DNA of 64,000 nucleotides, taken from positions 26,152,905 through 26,216,904 of the forward strand of contig JASFXZ010000005.1 of the NCBI GenBank assembly GCA_032209605.1, written 5' to 3'. Below, in pieces: positions 26,318-37,349 of this stretch. Within the stretch, counting starts at the first letter, position 1; the number at the start of each line of letters is the position of its first letter. The notes beneath the pieces were generated by a model. That model saw only the letters and a program-made list of their open reading frames with translations, made no database searches and was not told where the DNA came from. Source of the stretch: Mactromeris polynyma (Eukaryota; Mollusca; Bivalvia; Venerida; Mactridae). A program made the position numbers and the translations under genes.

Positions 26318-26430
26318 GTTTCAGAGAGGTACGCCCACTTTTATACAGGTTTGCCGACAAACCTGTTTCAGAGAGGTCCGCCCACTTTCATACAGATCTG
26401 ACCACTTTTATACAAATCTGTTAAATTTCA
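26318..26430. repeat. Imperfect short tandem duplication
   Basis: TTTCAGAGAGGT(A/C)CGCCCACTT occurs twice (about 26319 and 26367), and related ACTTTTATACA(G/A)(G/A)T phrases recur to about 26420. No function is evident. Confidence 0.5.
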
Positions 26431-28277
26431 TTAAGATCTGCCAAACCAAAGACAGAGTATCATCTCCAGTGTTAAAAATATCATTGTAAGTGATTGACTT
26501 TTAAATAATTGTTGAAACACTACTGATAAGTGGGGTTATCATTGCCTAAGGTAGTTCTAAGGAAAACTAGGGCATTTCAAAGTAATAGCAGAGACAAACT
26601 CTACCAAAATGTTACGATTAATCGTGACACCCGTAAAAATATATTGCAGTGTACAACAAAATGTAACTAGATCCATGTGTGTCACTGCCAAGCCCCAGCC
26701 GAAACATTAGTTTGTGTGAAGAGGAAGCCAAACAAATGAAAAGATAGTTGAAGAAAACTGGGATTCCATAATTCAATAATAGGATACAAAATTCCTTTAA
26801 CAGTCCTCGAGTTTTACCCCTGTCAGTAGAAGTACAAGTATACAAAATACCCCAAATTAAAGTAAGACCAGTTTAAAATTATATGGAAAATATATAAAAC
26901 AATACGTTGGATGTGTATATATTTTATCTAACACACAACAGAAATAAACTTATACTCTCAATCATTTTAACTGACAAAGCAAGTATCACAGTCATAACTA
27001 ACTAGATTAGTGTAAAGGTTTGCTCAGGACAATGTCGCCCAGTTTTGGTAAAAATACCTTTTTTTGTAAATAATATATTTCAGAATATATTTTTATGTCC
27101 ATTTCCTTGATACATATACATGTATAATGTAAAGTAATAATTTCAAACATTACACTAAATATAATAATTCTTGTATGGTTTGAAACAGTATGTTATTTCA
27201 ATGACATTCTTCACAACACATTCAACAGGCTCTGTTGAAAATAAACACAAATATCCTGGCCCACAGAAACATAGATATAAAATAAACTCACAACCCTAAT
27301 TCCACTCCAATATTTTGAAGACATTTGAAGAGCATATTCAAGAGATTGAAAACAAATAAATTAACTGACTATGGATCCAACAATAGATAAGATTATGCTG
27401 ATATTAAACTAAAGTCATAATTGAAAGTAATATTAATACTCTCGCAATACTTTGTCTAATAAAACAAGGGTGATTAACTATGCAATGCTTGGCAGACCCT
27501 ACATTGCATGTGTCCATTCTTATGGTGATCATGTATGCAAAGTTTCATTGGCATCTCTTCTAAAGTTTGGAACTGGTTCGTGCAACAAAACTTATGCAAC
27601 AGACCAATCTTAAGATGACTCCTACGTCAATTCAAACTTAGTTCAGAAGGTTGATGGGTAATATAAAACCACATTTCGGACAAACTAGCATTTTCGGGAA
27701 TAACTGAGTAAAAAATTATATAATTGTTCCGTTTATGTTACTAGGAATGATTTAACACTAAAAATCAATAAATCAATTTTCTTATCTGAATGTATAACAC
27801 AAAATAGATGAGAAACAAAACTCCCCTCAGAATAGATACAAAAAATCATGATTCAACACCGAACTTCAATAGTAGAAATGAATTTAAACATTAGAAATGA
27901 ATGTAAAACATTGTATGAAAAAATAAAAATACAAGCTCTTGCAATGTAACAGATCATTTATCCTGGACAGACTTTTTACTGAAATTCTCTTGCTACAAAA
28001 ACTATCATAATTTCAGATCATTGATAACTGAGTTCATTTTTTTTATGAAATTACAATAAACCATCAAAGTCATTTTTAACACCAAATATTATCCTATTTT
28101 ATCATAGTTGAATGCATTTATGTATCATGCTCGACTGATACAAATATTTTACCATATACAACCAATAGATTGCTTCCTCAGCACAGATACAACAGCTTTC
28201 ATCTGTCGCAAATAAGGGCCATACATTTCACCATACAACCTTATATGCTATTTTTATCAAGTTGACCCTCTCTTTTT

Positions 28278-31200
28278 TTATCGAGTAGGGGCTCTTAGCT
28301 GTTCTATTTTTGTGTTAGTTCTACTGTTTGGGAAAGGGGTCACACTGTTGGATGCCAAATACGGAGACGGGGATGGCATAGAGGTTGAAAATGCAGCAAA
28401 ATATTCAGCAGCAAATGATATGACGTCGTCTGGTTTCCGTAGCAACAAGAACTGCATAAAATCAGCCAAAAGTGCCTTCAACTCCGGGTGATGATGCATA
28501 TACTTGCCATGATCAGCCTTCAGTTCCTCCTAAAATACAACATGTAAACATAGTAAACCTAAAAGTATTCGCAAATACAATTTTTTTTACATTTTTCATA
28601 AATAAAGAAAACATTGTTACAGGAAACCCCACATCCACATTACAATACCTCCCCACAGATCCCATGGAAAGCATACGTCTATGAATTGAGGAGGTGTAAG
28701 AACAAACATCTGTGGGAAGAGGAAGTAAGGAATTGTCTTTCAAAAAAAACCATGGACAAGTTAAAGGAACAAAAAGGGGGGAAATTATTGTTGTGGCTAT
28801 TCTAATTCTTAGAATTACTTAATATTTTAATACAATGTCAATTCATACATATTTTTCATGGATATTTTATTTCAGCGAGAGGAGCCAACCCCACTAACTG
28901 TTAATTTGGAGTGTGAAATGTTATCTAGGTTTACAGTATATAATTGCTGCTTCTAGTATAATTATCATGTACATGAATGTGGTAGTTTTGTTCTATGTAT
29001 GCTAGCGTGTTGATAATAATGTACCCCAAGCAAATGAATGTATTTCTAGTCTAAGAAATCTCATATCAGGTAAACCGTAACACTAAATAATATATTTTGT
29101 GTTCTCAAAAGGCTTTTAAACTTAAATATCAATTCAAAGTGCATTTTAAACCTTTATATTTTAATTAGAATGATGATTAATCAGTTCCGCTGATATAAAT
29201 TTACCTTTCTGTCAAGAAACTGCGAGTACAGCTGTGCATCATCTTCCCATTTCAGTGGTTGTTTCTCAAATGTAGGTTTTGGAGGTTCCTCATCTGTAAA
29301 CAAATAGATTAATTACATGTATGTTTTGGTATACATTCCTAAATGCAGTGGGAGACAACAGCATATTATTATGTTTCAAAGGTCCTCAAAAATTAAAGGT
29401 CAAAGTTTTATGTTGTATTTAAAAGTCTTATAAAGTGTTTTATTACTTCATTATGTAATTAATTCATGACTGTTGTTGCTGTTTAACGAGTACTTCTAAG
29501 TAAATTCTGGTAATTATGAAATAATTCTTTCTGAAATAACATTTTTTGTTGAAGTTTCTTATTTTTTTGATTCTTTTGATCATGTACATATGTTCACATA
29601 ACCCTCTCATTGACTTACTCTTATTAAGAACCTTTGGCATGGATATTAGACAAATATACACTATGTTGAATAAAGCAGACTTTATTACCTCTAATTACTA
29701 AAGGTGGTACGTATGACAACTTCATAGTTACAGGGGAACCAACTTGTACCCTGTTGGTTAAATGTCTGCAAGATAAAAATAGTAACATTATTATACGAAA
29801 AGTAAAAGTAAATAATGCTTATTACTACAAAACATTACTGGTACTATCATTCATGACAAAATACATTCTTGTAATAATTTTATCACAGCTAATTCAGGTA
29901 ACAAGAGCGTCATGACAACCCTGTAACACCTAATGAATATTGATAAAATTAATACCAATTTAAATCTAACTCTGTTCGGTCACTGGTTTACTGCGTTATT
30001 TGAGAGTAAAGTGATCGTCTATACATTGAACAATGTTTGTTTGTTGACAACATCATAGTCCCAGTGAACAGAGTCTCATGAGCATCAATTAAGCAGTTGA
30101 TAATAAGATGCTGTTAAAATGTTTTTTTCTGGTGACCTATGTGTTAGGTGGAGTAAAAACATTTGAACAAAACCTAAATCGGGTTAGTGCTAGGTTAATG
30201 CAATACTGGTAAGCATTCATCAAAGGTATTTGAAGAACAAATTGCTTAAACGTCACTAGATTTCTTCTTGAAATGCACTGGATGTGCAAGTTGAAGAGAG
30301 TTTATGGATAGACCGACAGATGGATCAGAATAGCTACCCTTGATTGTTGCTTAGTTGAGCTAAAACAATTATTTTCTTGCTTAAAGTCACTCAGGTATTG
30401 TGCAAAACTGATCTTAACTTATAACTGAATGAAAATAATTATGTACTTCAATCGTAAGGAATATAGAAATTTGCGATTTCGGTCATAGTTTAAACAGAAC
30501 AAAACATGTAGATCATAGTACAATACATACCCATCTTCCATGAAATAAGACTGCCATGTAGTAGGTAAATCTACAGCTGAATTAATGGTACGTTCTATAC
30601 CATATACTTTAAGCTCGGTCTTTTCTACAGTTTGTGTTCTTTCCTCGAGTCTTCTCTGTAACCATAGAAACAAAGTGATTATAATACTACTCTTCATGTG
30701 GTATATATACAATACAATATCATTTTATTGCATTAAACATGTTACAATGTTTATAGCAAACAAAAGTCTATACTATACAACATGTTGAAGATACATACAT
30801 GTAACATAAAAATCTTTTAAAACAAGAGCCCTTTTTAAGCTTACATTTATTCCTTTTTAGTCCATTGTGAAATTATTTTTTTTAGAACTAAGCATTCTAA
30901 ACGACTGCTTCAAGTGTTACTAACCAGTACTTGTGCTAAGCACTCTAAACGACTGCTTCAAGTGTTACTAACCAGTACTTGTACTAATCACTCTAAACGA
31001 CTGCTTCAAGGGTTACTAACCAGTACTTGTGCTAATCACTCTAAACGACTGCTTCAAGGGTTACTAACCAGTACTTGTACTAATCACTCTAAACGACTGC
31101 TTCAAGGGTTACTAACCAGTACTTGTACTAATCACTCTAAACGACTGCTTCAAGGGTTACTAACCAGTACTTGTACTAATCACTCTGAACGACTGCTTCA

Positions 31201-34200
31201 AGGGTTACTAACCAGTACTTGTACTAATCACTCTAAACGACTGCTTCAAGGGTTACTAACCAGTACTTGTACTAATCACTCTGAACGACTGCTTCAAGGG
31301 TTACTAACCAGTACTTGTACTAATCACTCTAAACGACTGCTTCAAGGGTTACTAACCAGTACTTGTGCTAATCACTCTAAACGACTGCTTCAAGGGTTAC
31401 TAACCAGTACTTGTACTAATCACTCTAAACGACTGCTTCAAGGGTTACTAACCAGTACTTGTACTAATCACTCTAAACGACTGCTTCAAGGGTTACTAAC
31501 CAGTACTTGTACTAATCACTCTAAACGACTGCTTCAAGGGTTACTAACCAGTACTTGTACTAATCACTCTAAACGACTGCTTCAAGGGTTACTAACCAGT
31601 ACTTGTACTAATCACTCTAAACGACTGCTTCAAGGGTTACTAACCAGTACTTGTACTAATCACTCTAAACGACTGCTTCAAGGGTTACTAACCAGTACTT
31701 GTACTAATCACTCTAAACGACTGCTTCAAGGGTTACTAACCAGTACTTGTGCTAATCACTCTAAACGACTGCTTCAAGGGTTACTAACCAGTACTTGTAC
31801 TAATCACTCTAAACGACTGCTTCAAGGGTTACTAACCAGTACTTGTACTAATCACTCTGAACGACTGCTTCAAGGGTTACTAACCAGTACTTGTACTAAT
31901 CACTCTGAACGACTGCTTCAAGGGTTACTAACCAGTACTTGTACTAATCACTCTAAACGACTGCTTCAAGGGTTACTAACCAGTACTTGTACTAATCACT
32001 CTAAACGACTGCTTCAAGGGTTACTAACCAGTACTTGTACTAATCACTCTAAACGACTGCTTCAAGGGTTACTAACCAGTACTTGCGCCTTCATTAAGGA
32101 TTATGAAGTTTGTGATTACAAAAGAACACAGGAACTTTTATCGATACCAAATGAAAAATTTTAACAATTGAAGCCCATGCTTAACCTTGGAGCTAGTAAA
32201 CGTATGTTTCAGTGAACATTTATGACCAACAGATGAACCGATACCGTGATATTTCATAAGCAATCCTTCAGGAGCATAAAATATCTGAAAAAAACCTACA
32301 TGTATTTATAAGGAAGTGATACTTACATATATTGCAGGACATAAATTTGTATCAGAGTCAAATGAAATCAGCTGCAGACTTTCTGGGATCCCCTTTTCTA
32401 CAAATAACCTGTGTAGCAGGAGATTTGAACCTGTAAATTAAAGAAGGTAGGTAAAGTACACATAAACCAAGAGTTAAGTTAAAGATATAATGATGTTAAG
32501 AATTCCAAAAATATTTGTAGACGCAAGTCTCCAAATGAGCTGCTTTAGTGTCGTGTGAAAACCTTTAAATTCAAGTCTACAATTTGACAAGAAAATCTCT
32601 TCTACATCATCAAGTAAAACTTAGGACATTTAAATTCTACTTTCTGCATCAACAATGCCAGGCTAGATAATATTTTACAATTTTCAAATACATAAATCCT
32701 GCAGAGAATGCACTTTTTAGGTAATAAGACGAAAAAGATTTTATAACATATTTAATGTGCTACTAATTCTGTCACTTTATACAGTGTTCAGAGTGTTTCC
32801 TGCCCAATTTTGGCCTATTGTGGCCAGTTGTCTTGAATTGTCCTGTGAGCTTTTCCATCCATTAATTCCCCCCTCCCCCTCTTTTTACTGTCCTCTTTGA
32901 TTCTCTTAATTATTCCTTATGGTCTGTTGGGCCGTTCCTTGTGCCTTTGTTCCTTAATATGTGTACAGTTTGACCTCCTTAGGTGCGTTATGTTTTGTGG
33001 ATTGTTGTTTTTCCTGAGGTCTGCGTGGGGAGGTATTGTCTTGTGTATGTGGCGTTCCCCGTAGTTACGTATTCTCTCTGTTTTACAACCAACATTTTTT
33101 CAACTTTGAACATTGATCTACATGATTTGTACTGAATCAAAAAAATAATGGTGCCAGGAGTAAGTTGATGAGCTGTAACATCTCATCATACAGACATATA
33201 AAATCTTACCCTCAGATATGAATCCTTTCATGGTTTCTGCTTTCATTGTTTTTGAAGATCTTTGAATATCCTGAAAATTATAAATAAGTAATTGATCTAG
33301 TGCAAATAAATGGTGTAGTTCAATATGTGTGAAAAGATAATCTATTAATATATTGTGTTAGATATAGGCATGCTTAGCAAGGAATGAAACTTAAGTTATA
33401 CTATTTAAAGAAAGTAAAGACCTTGGACTGAGCCTAAAAGAATTCCATTTGTGCCTGACAGCAATTTTTGAGGTGTGTTAGAATGTCAATTTTTGTATTT
33501 CATTTTAAATGTTTAGACATGAAAATCCATTAGTTGAGGCAATTTTCCTTTTTTTGATTGCAATACCACAAACAAATTTTCTCTTAAGGATGTCTCTGTA
33601 AAAATACAGTTTTGCAAAAGTAACATTTAAATATATATATGGCTCGGATATAGATAAATGCTCAACAAAATATTCTTATAAAATTCAGTAATGTTTCCTA
33701 AATTCAGTCGTAGACGACTTATCTCGAACTTACCTCGCCTTGAGTAATCACCCTGTTTACAACAAAATCATCATCCTGTTTCACTATAAATGTTTTTCTG
33801 TCAAGTGGGCAGTTTTCTAACTGAAATTTCAAAAACAAATAATTGTGTGATTTATGCATGAAAGCATTTGTAGATATTTAAATGAACTTAGCATAAAATT
33901 ACTCTGAAATTTAGAAAAATGCAGAGTTAGAAGCCAATGAACAATTAAAATTGATATATTATGCAAATGTACTTATCATGGTTTGGCACAAAACAGTAAC
34001 TAAGTATTGATTATTAAGCAGTTGCAATTATATTTATTAGCCCTTCATAAACGCTCTGCTTTAGAAGCACATTAAATGAAAGGCTTACAAAATGAAAAGG
34101 CAATTAACAAAGTTGAATACAATGAAATGCATGAATTTTAATCACTATTAATAACATAACTACAATCTAAAGCACCTAATTGCTGTAACTGATTCAACAA

Positions 34201-36617
34201 AACTCATGTCAATGCTGTTTACAGCAGTTCCTGTTTCTATTTTGAGTCATATTGTAGATGTTTTTAAAATTTTCTTCATTAGTCTGTGACTGTATTTGCA
34301 ATATTTACACATGCGTTTTACACATGACCCAAAGTTAGATAAGCCTCTGGTGTTTTCATTTTTAAATAAAGATTCATTATTATAATTAACAAAAACTTAC
34401 TTTGACATATTCATGGTGCTGCTGTTCATATGTTTGTAAGTTGTTCCCTACGTAAGCAGTGATAGATGTTCCACATGGCACACCATCAATGGCCCCATGA
34501 CTGTTTGCATGAACCAGGAAGCATTCCTGACCTTTGTGTTTAGTTGGTTCAATGGAAACTGCAAACTCACCAAGTTCCTTGCCTGTATCTGATGTTGTAA
34601 CAAGATGGTCCTCAAACGTAATATATTTGAAGTCAACCTCAGGTACTGAAATTGGAAAAAAAGGACAAATACAATACACAAAATGACAAAAAACAGACCA
34701 AGAAAAAAATGATCAGTACTTATCGATAAAGTAATGTATCAGTTACATGCATTCGCTGACTATACAAATATTTAATGACTTTTAAAGCTTCTTTCTCATA
34801 CACAGAACTGACATTTGTTTTTAAATGAGTTTGCATGACAAGCAAGCCTTTTACCATACACAACATTTCTTTATTATGCGTAGAAGTCGCTACAGACACT
34901 TGTTCATGAATTTTCACGAGATACATCTTATCATCAGACACATTTAATGATCTTTGAATAAAAAGTATAAAAGCATTACACCATCACAGACAGTCTCAAT
35001 ATTGCAGGCTTTGCAAAATTTGAAGGCCCGACATGTCAGACAAATTTCAAACAGGCCCTGTAACTTTTTGCAAGGTTCCTGACCGATTGTCCAGCAAGTC
35101 AATGACAAGTTACAATGCAGTCAAAACCAGTAAATATCAGACAAATTTCTTTCAGTCAAAAGTATTTGTAAGTTCCAAATGTCATTTAATTAAACTTGAT
35201 CATGATATACCAGTAGTTACCTATACTTTCCAGGAAGTTGACAGCAGCAGTAGAAGCTTGCGGTGGAGGTTCTTCCACCAGAACTGGTGCGGCAGTTTCA
35301 CCAGATGTGGCTGAGCTGGAAAAGTATTAAAAGCATTTAATAAGAAAAGGTGATTATGAAAGTATCGTAATAATATTATTTTAACATGTTTGGTTGTAAC
35401 AACTAAGTTACACACTAGTCCTGTTCTTTAAACCAACTCTAATTGAGAATGGTGATCATAGGAAAAAATAACACAGATATTAAACAAGCCAGTATGTACA
35501 GCTAATTTGAACAGACACATTATATATTCATCCAGCACTGAACACTTTAATTTGAACTTTCTGAGGATATAAGAATTTGATTAATCACTGCCATTTTAAA
35601 GAAACTAGTCTGCCAGCAACCTGACAGGGCATGGGTTGGTTTTCTCTATTGGACTTATCTCGGCTATGATGTTTGGTAACAAGTATAAAATCATCTTAGG
35701 TGAGATTTATGGGCAGGCCTTTTCTATAGTTACCACATGTTAGAAAAATTGTCTACTGGAGCGTCCTGGTATGTCTTGAAGCTCTTTGAATAACTCTGGC
35801 CATTATTATCCCTTGAGTCATAAATGTTTGTGGTTCTGACAGTTGATTTAGAAATGTAGATTATAATGCTATATAAAATTAAGATATGAAAATTCCCAAA
35901 ATTGGTGTTGAAGCGATAACAAATTTCCAAAATTTTACGACGCAAAATTTCCCAATTTATCTAGGGTCTTCTTCCCAAAATGGACAGAAAAAGGCCTGAT
36001 AGGCTACATGTAAGCTTATCATAATCTCAAAGCTAAAATCTTTCCCAGGGACTAAGTTGGTGTTAAAGTAAATCAAGGGGAAAAAGTGGAGCTCAAACCC
36101 ACAACCCCCTAAACACTAGCATGGCGCTCTACCTACTGAGCTAATCGGGTGGTCATCTAATCTCATACTACTACACTCCTCCCCCTTCTGGCATTTGAAG
36201 CTCAACCACTGTGGGCCGTCATAAACCGCTTCCACCATTGAAGCAATCAAGGGGAAAAAGTGCACCCGAAAGTACTAAACACTAGTACTGCGCTCTACTG
36301 ACTGAGCAAATCGGGCAGCCTCCAACCACACATTACTACAGTGTCTTAGAGCTAGAGTTGACTTTGCTGCATTATACTCTTATGAGAACTTGCACCGGTC
36401 TTCATAAAACATTTGATTGCCCCACCCAGAACCTTTAAAGGAATACATATGTATACATACACGACCTATAACAATGTTACATATCTTGATTTTGAACAAA
36501 ATATTTCTGAAGTTGTGTTTATTTACTCTTTTTTTCACACAACAGTTAGAAATATGCATAGTTTCACTTAATATGGCGATTAACTTCGAATGTAAAATAC
36601 CTGGTTGTCACGCTCAT
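28278..36617 (-). CDS. CATIP: CATIP, ciliogenesis-associated TTC17-interacting protein (complete, 10 exons)
   Basis: Exons on the minus strand: 36617-36601, 35315-35221, 34645-34401, 33820-33734, 33270-33210, 32430-32327, 30655-30531, 29765-29689, 29293-29205, 28529-28278. The sum is 1152 nt: 383 residues plus stop, close to the 387 of human CATIP. CATIP is a cytosolic, actin-linked factor that works with TTC17 in building cilia. Conserved stretches include VPCGTSITAYVGNNLQTYEQ, EYVKLENCPLDRKTF, GHLTNRVQVGSP, LYSQFLDRKEEL and a C-terminal HHHPELKALLADFMQFLLL plus KPDDVISFAAEYF. The first exon is only 17 nt (MSVTT plus two bases). I chose it because it has an ATG and a GTATTT donor and joins exon 2 in phase; it is the least certain exon. 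A 48-bp minisatellite fills most of the intron between 32326 and 30656. The gene is convergent with USP40. Confidence 0.92.
30889..32085. repeat. 48-bp minisatellite, about 24 copies, inside a CATIP intron
   Basis: The unit starts CTAATCACTCTAAACGACTG and continues to CCAGTACTTGTA, 48 bp in all. Copies are nearly identical; variation is confined to a few sites (GTAC/GTGC, CTAA/CTGA, AAGTG/AAGGG). The first two units are the most divergent. Because 48 is a multiple of three, one plus-strand frame stays open through the array and would read as 16-residue repeats (LLTSTCTNHSKRLLQG). It lies antisense within an intron of CATIP, so I treat it as noncoding satellite. Confidence 0.95.
32780..33085. 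repeat. Copy of a dispersed repeat shared with 48536-48604
   Basis: The segment 33020-33078 (TGCGTGGGGAGGTATTGTCT onward through GTAGTTACGTAT) matches 48536-48594 with few differences. The upstream part (32780-33017) is pyrimidine-rich and GC-richer than the intron around it. Similarity at two distant loci shows an interspersed family; its type is unknown. Confidence 0.6.
36063..36335 (-). mobile_element. tRNA-derived SINE, two partial copies (36063-36165 and 36241-36335)
   Basis: On the minus strand, an A box TAGCTCAGTAGG (36143-36132) and a B-box-like GGGTTTGAGCTCC (36100-36088) have tRNA spacing. The second copy keeps the A-box side and the shared AATCAAGGGGAAAAAGTG end but lacks a B box. 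The text is tRNA-like but carries extra bases in the arms, so it is not a functional tRNA. It lies in CATIP intron 1. Confidence 0.6.
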
Positions 36618-36688
36618 TGTGGTAAGTTCTGTGTGTTTTATCTCCAAACGTCAATATTTTAAATTTTACTTCATTTCGGATGATAATA

Positions 36689-36702
36689 ATCACTATGGCA
36701 AT
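36689..36702. promoter_or_regulatory. Candidate RFX X-box upstream of CATIP
   Basis: ATCACTATGGCAAT resembles the RFX-factor X-box (GTNRCC spacer RGYAAC), with a strong second half-site. It lies 72-85 bp before the CATIP start codon, a usual position for ciliary genes in animals. The match is imperfect. Confidence 0.35.
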
Positions 36703-37144
36703 ATTTCCGCGATGGGAGATAACCTTGTATGTATTTCCGGTTCGTAGCGTATATATGCCGTATCAATACCGTATCTTCAGGTATGAGTTGTTTCCCTTGA
36801 ATTGCTTTAAATGGCTTGAGTCTTGACCGTTTATTTTCTGGCCTGTACATGTTGAGTGCATAAAATAAGTTAGACCCGTTATTTACTCATCAACTGCATT
36901 TAAATCATAATTTTTGACAATTCAAGAACCATTTTTGCAGATTGTCTGGCTGCTTTTTAACAGATAAGCTATTTTTCCAATGAACATTGTGACCAAGTTT
37001 GTTGAAGATTTGATGGAATGTTCGAGTTAATGAGAGGACAAGGCTATAAATTTGATAAATTAACTACATCTTCCTGGGGCAATTTGGATTCAAAACTTGA
37101 ACTTTGGTCGTATATATTGTCACTATGTCTGGTGAAGATGTAAT

Positions 37145-37349
37145 CAGGCGCGTAGCTACCTGTACGCAAAATACGCCGTTGCGTACACATGATAATATCA
37201 AAAATAGATAAAAAGGGCGATAACCAACAGTTGAGCATTTGTATGCAGCTGGTGATATACATTTTCTGAATATATAACGCTTCAAAATTTACTGCATTGA
37301 CCCCTAGATCGTTTGCGTACACATTCTTCCAGTTCTGGCTACGCCCCTG
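37145..37349. mobile_element. 205-bp MITE with CAGG(G/C)GCGTAGC ends
   Basis: The left end CAGGCGCGTAGCTACCTGTA and the reverse complement of the right end, CAGGGGCGTAGCCAGAACTG, are inverted repeats. GCGTACACA and its partners recur inside. GTAAT directly flanks both ends (37140-37144 and 37350-37354), a likely target duplication. There is no coding capacity. Confidence 0.75.

Larger units (their letters stand above)
23674..28277. other. Convergent intergenic region, USP40 3' end to CATIP 3' end
   Basis: It must hold the 3'UTRs of both genes. An AATAAA lies at about 25226, a possible but distant USP40 polyadenylation signal. A tRNA-derived repeat lies at 24910-25085 and a small duplicated block at 26318-26430. 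The rest is AT-rich, and I see no coding exon with splice signals and family similarity on either strand. Confidence 0.6.

Noticed and set aside
30889..32085. CRISPR array
   Set aside because: The units are directly contiguous with no unique spacers, and the setting is an intron of an animal gene.
30914..32164. Plus-strand open frame of 416 codons made of a 16-residue repeat
   Set aside because: It is a frame kept open by a 48-bp tandem array lying antisense in a CATIP intron. No homology, no splice context and no sign of selection on the protein.
36573..36621. Plus-strand ATG followed by about 16 codons and a GTAAGT-like donor, opposite CATIP exon 1
   Set aside because: No downstream plus-strand exon that continues it was found. 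The minus-strand reading here completes CATIP in phase.
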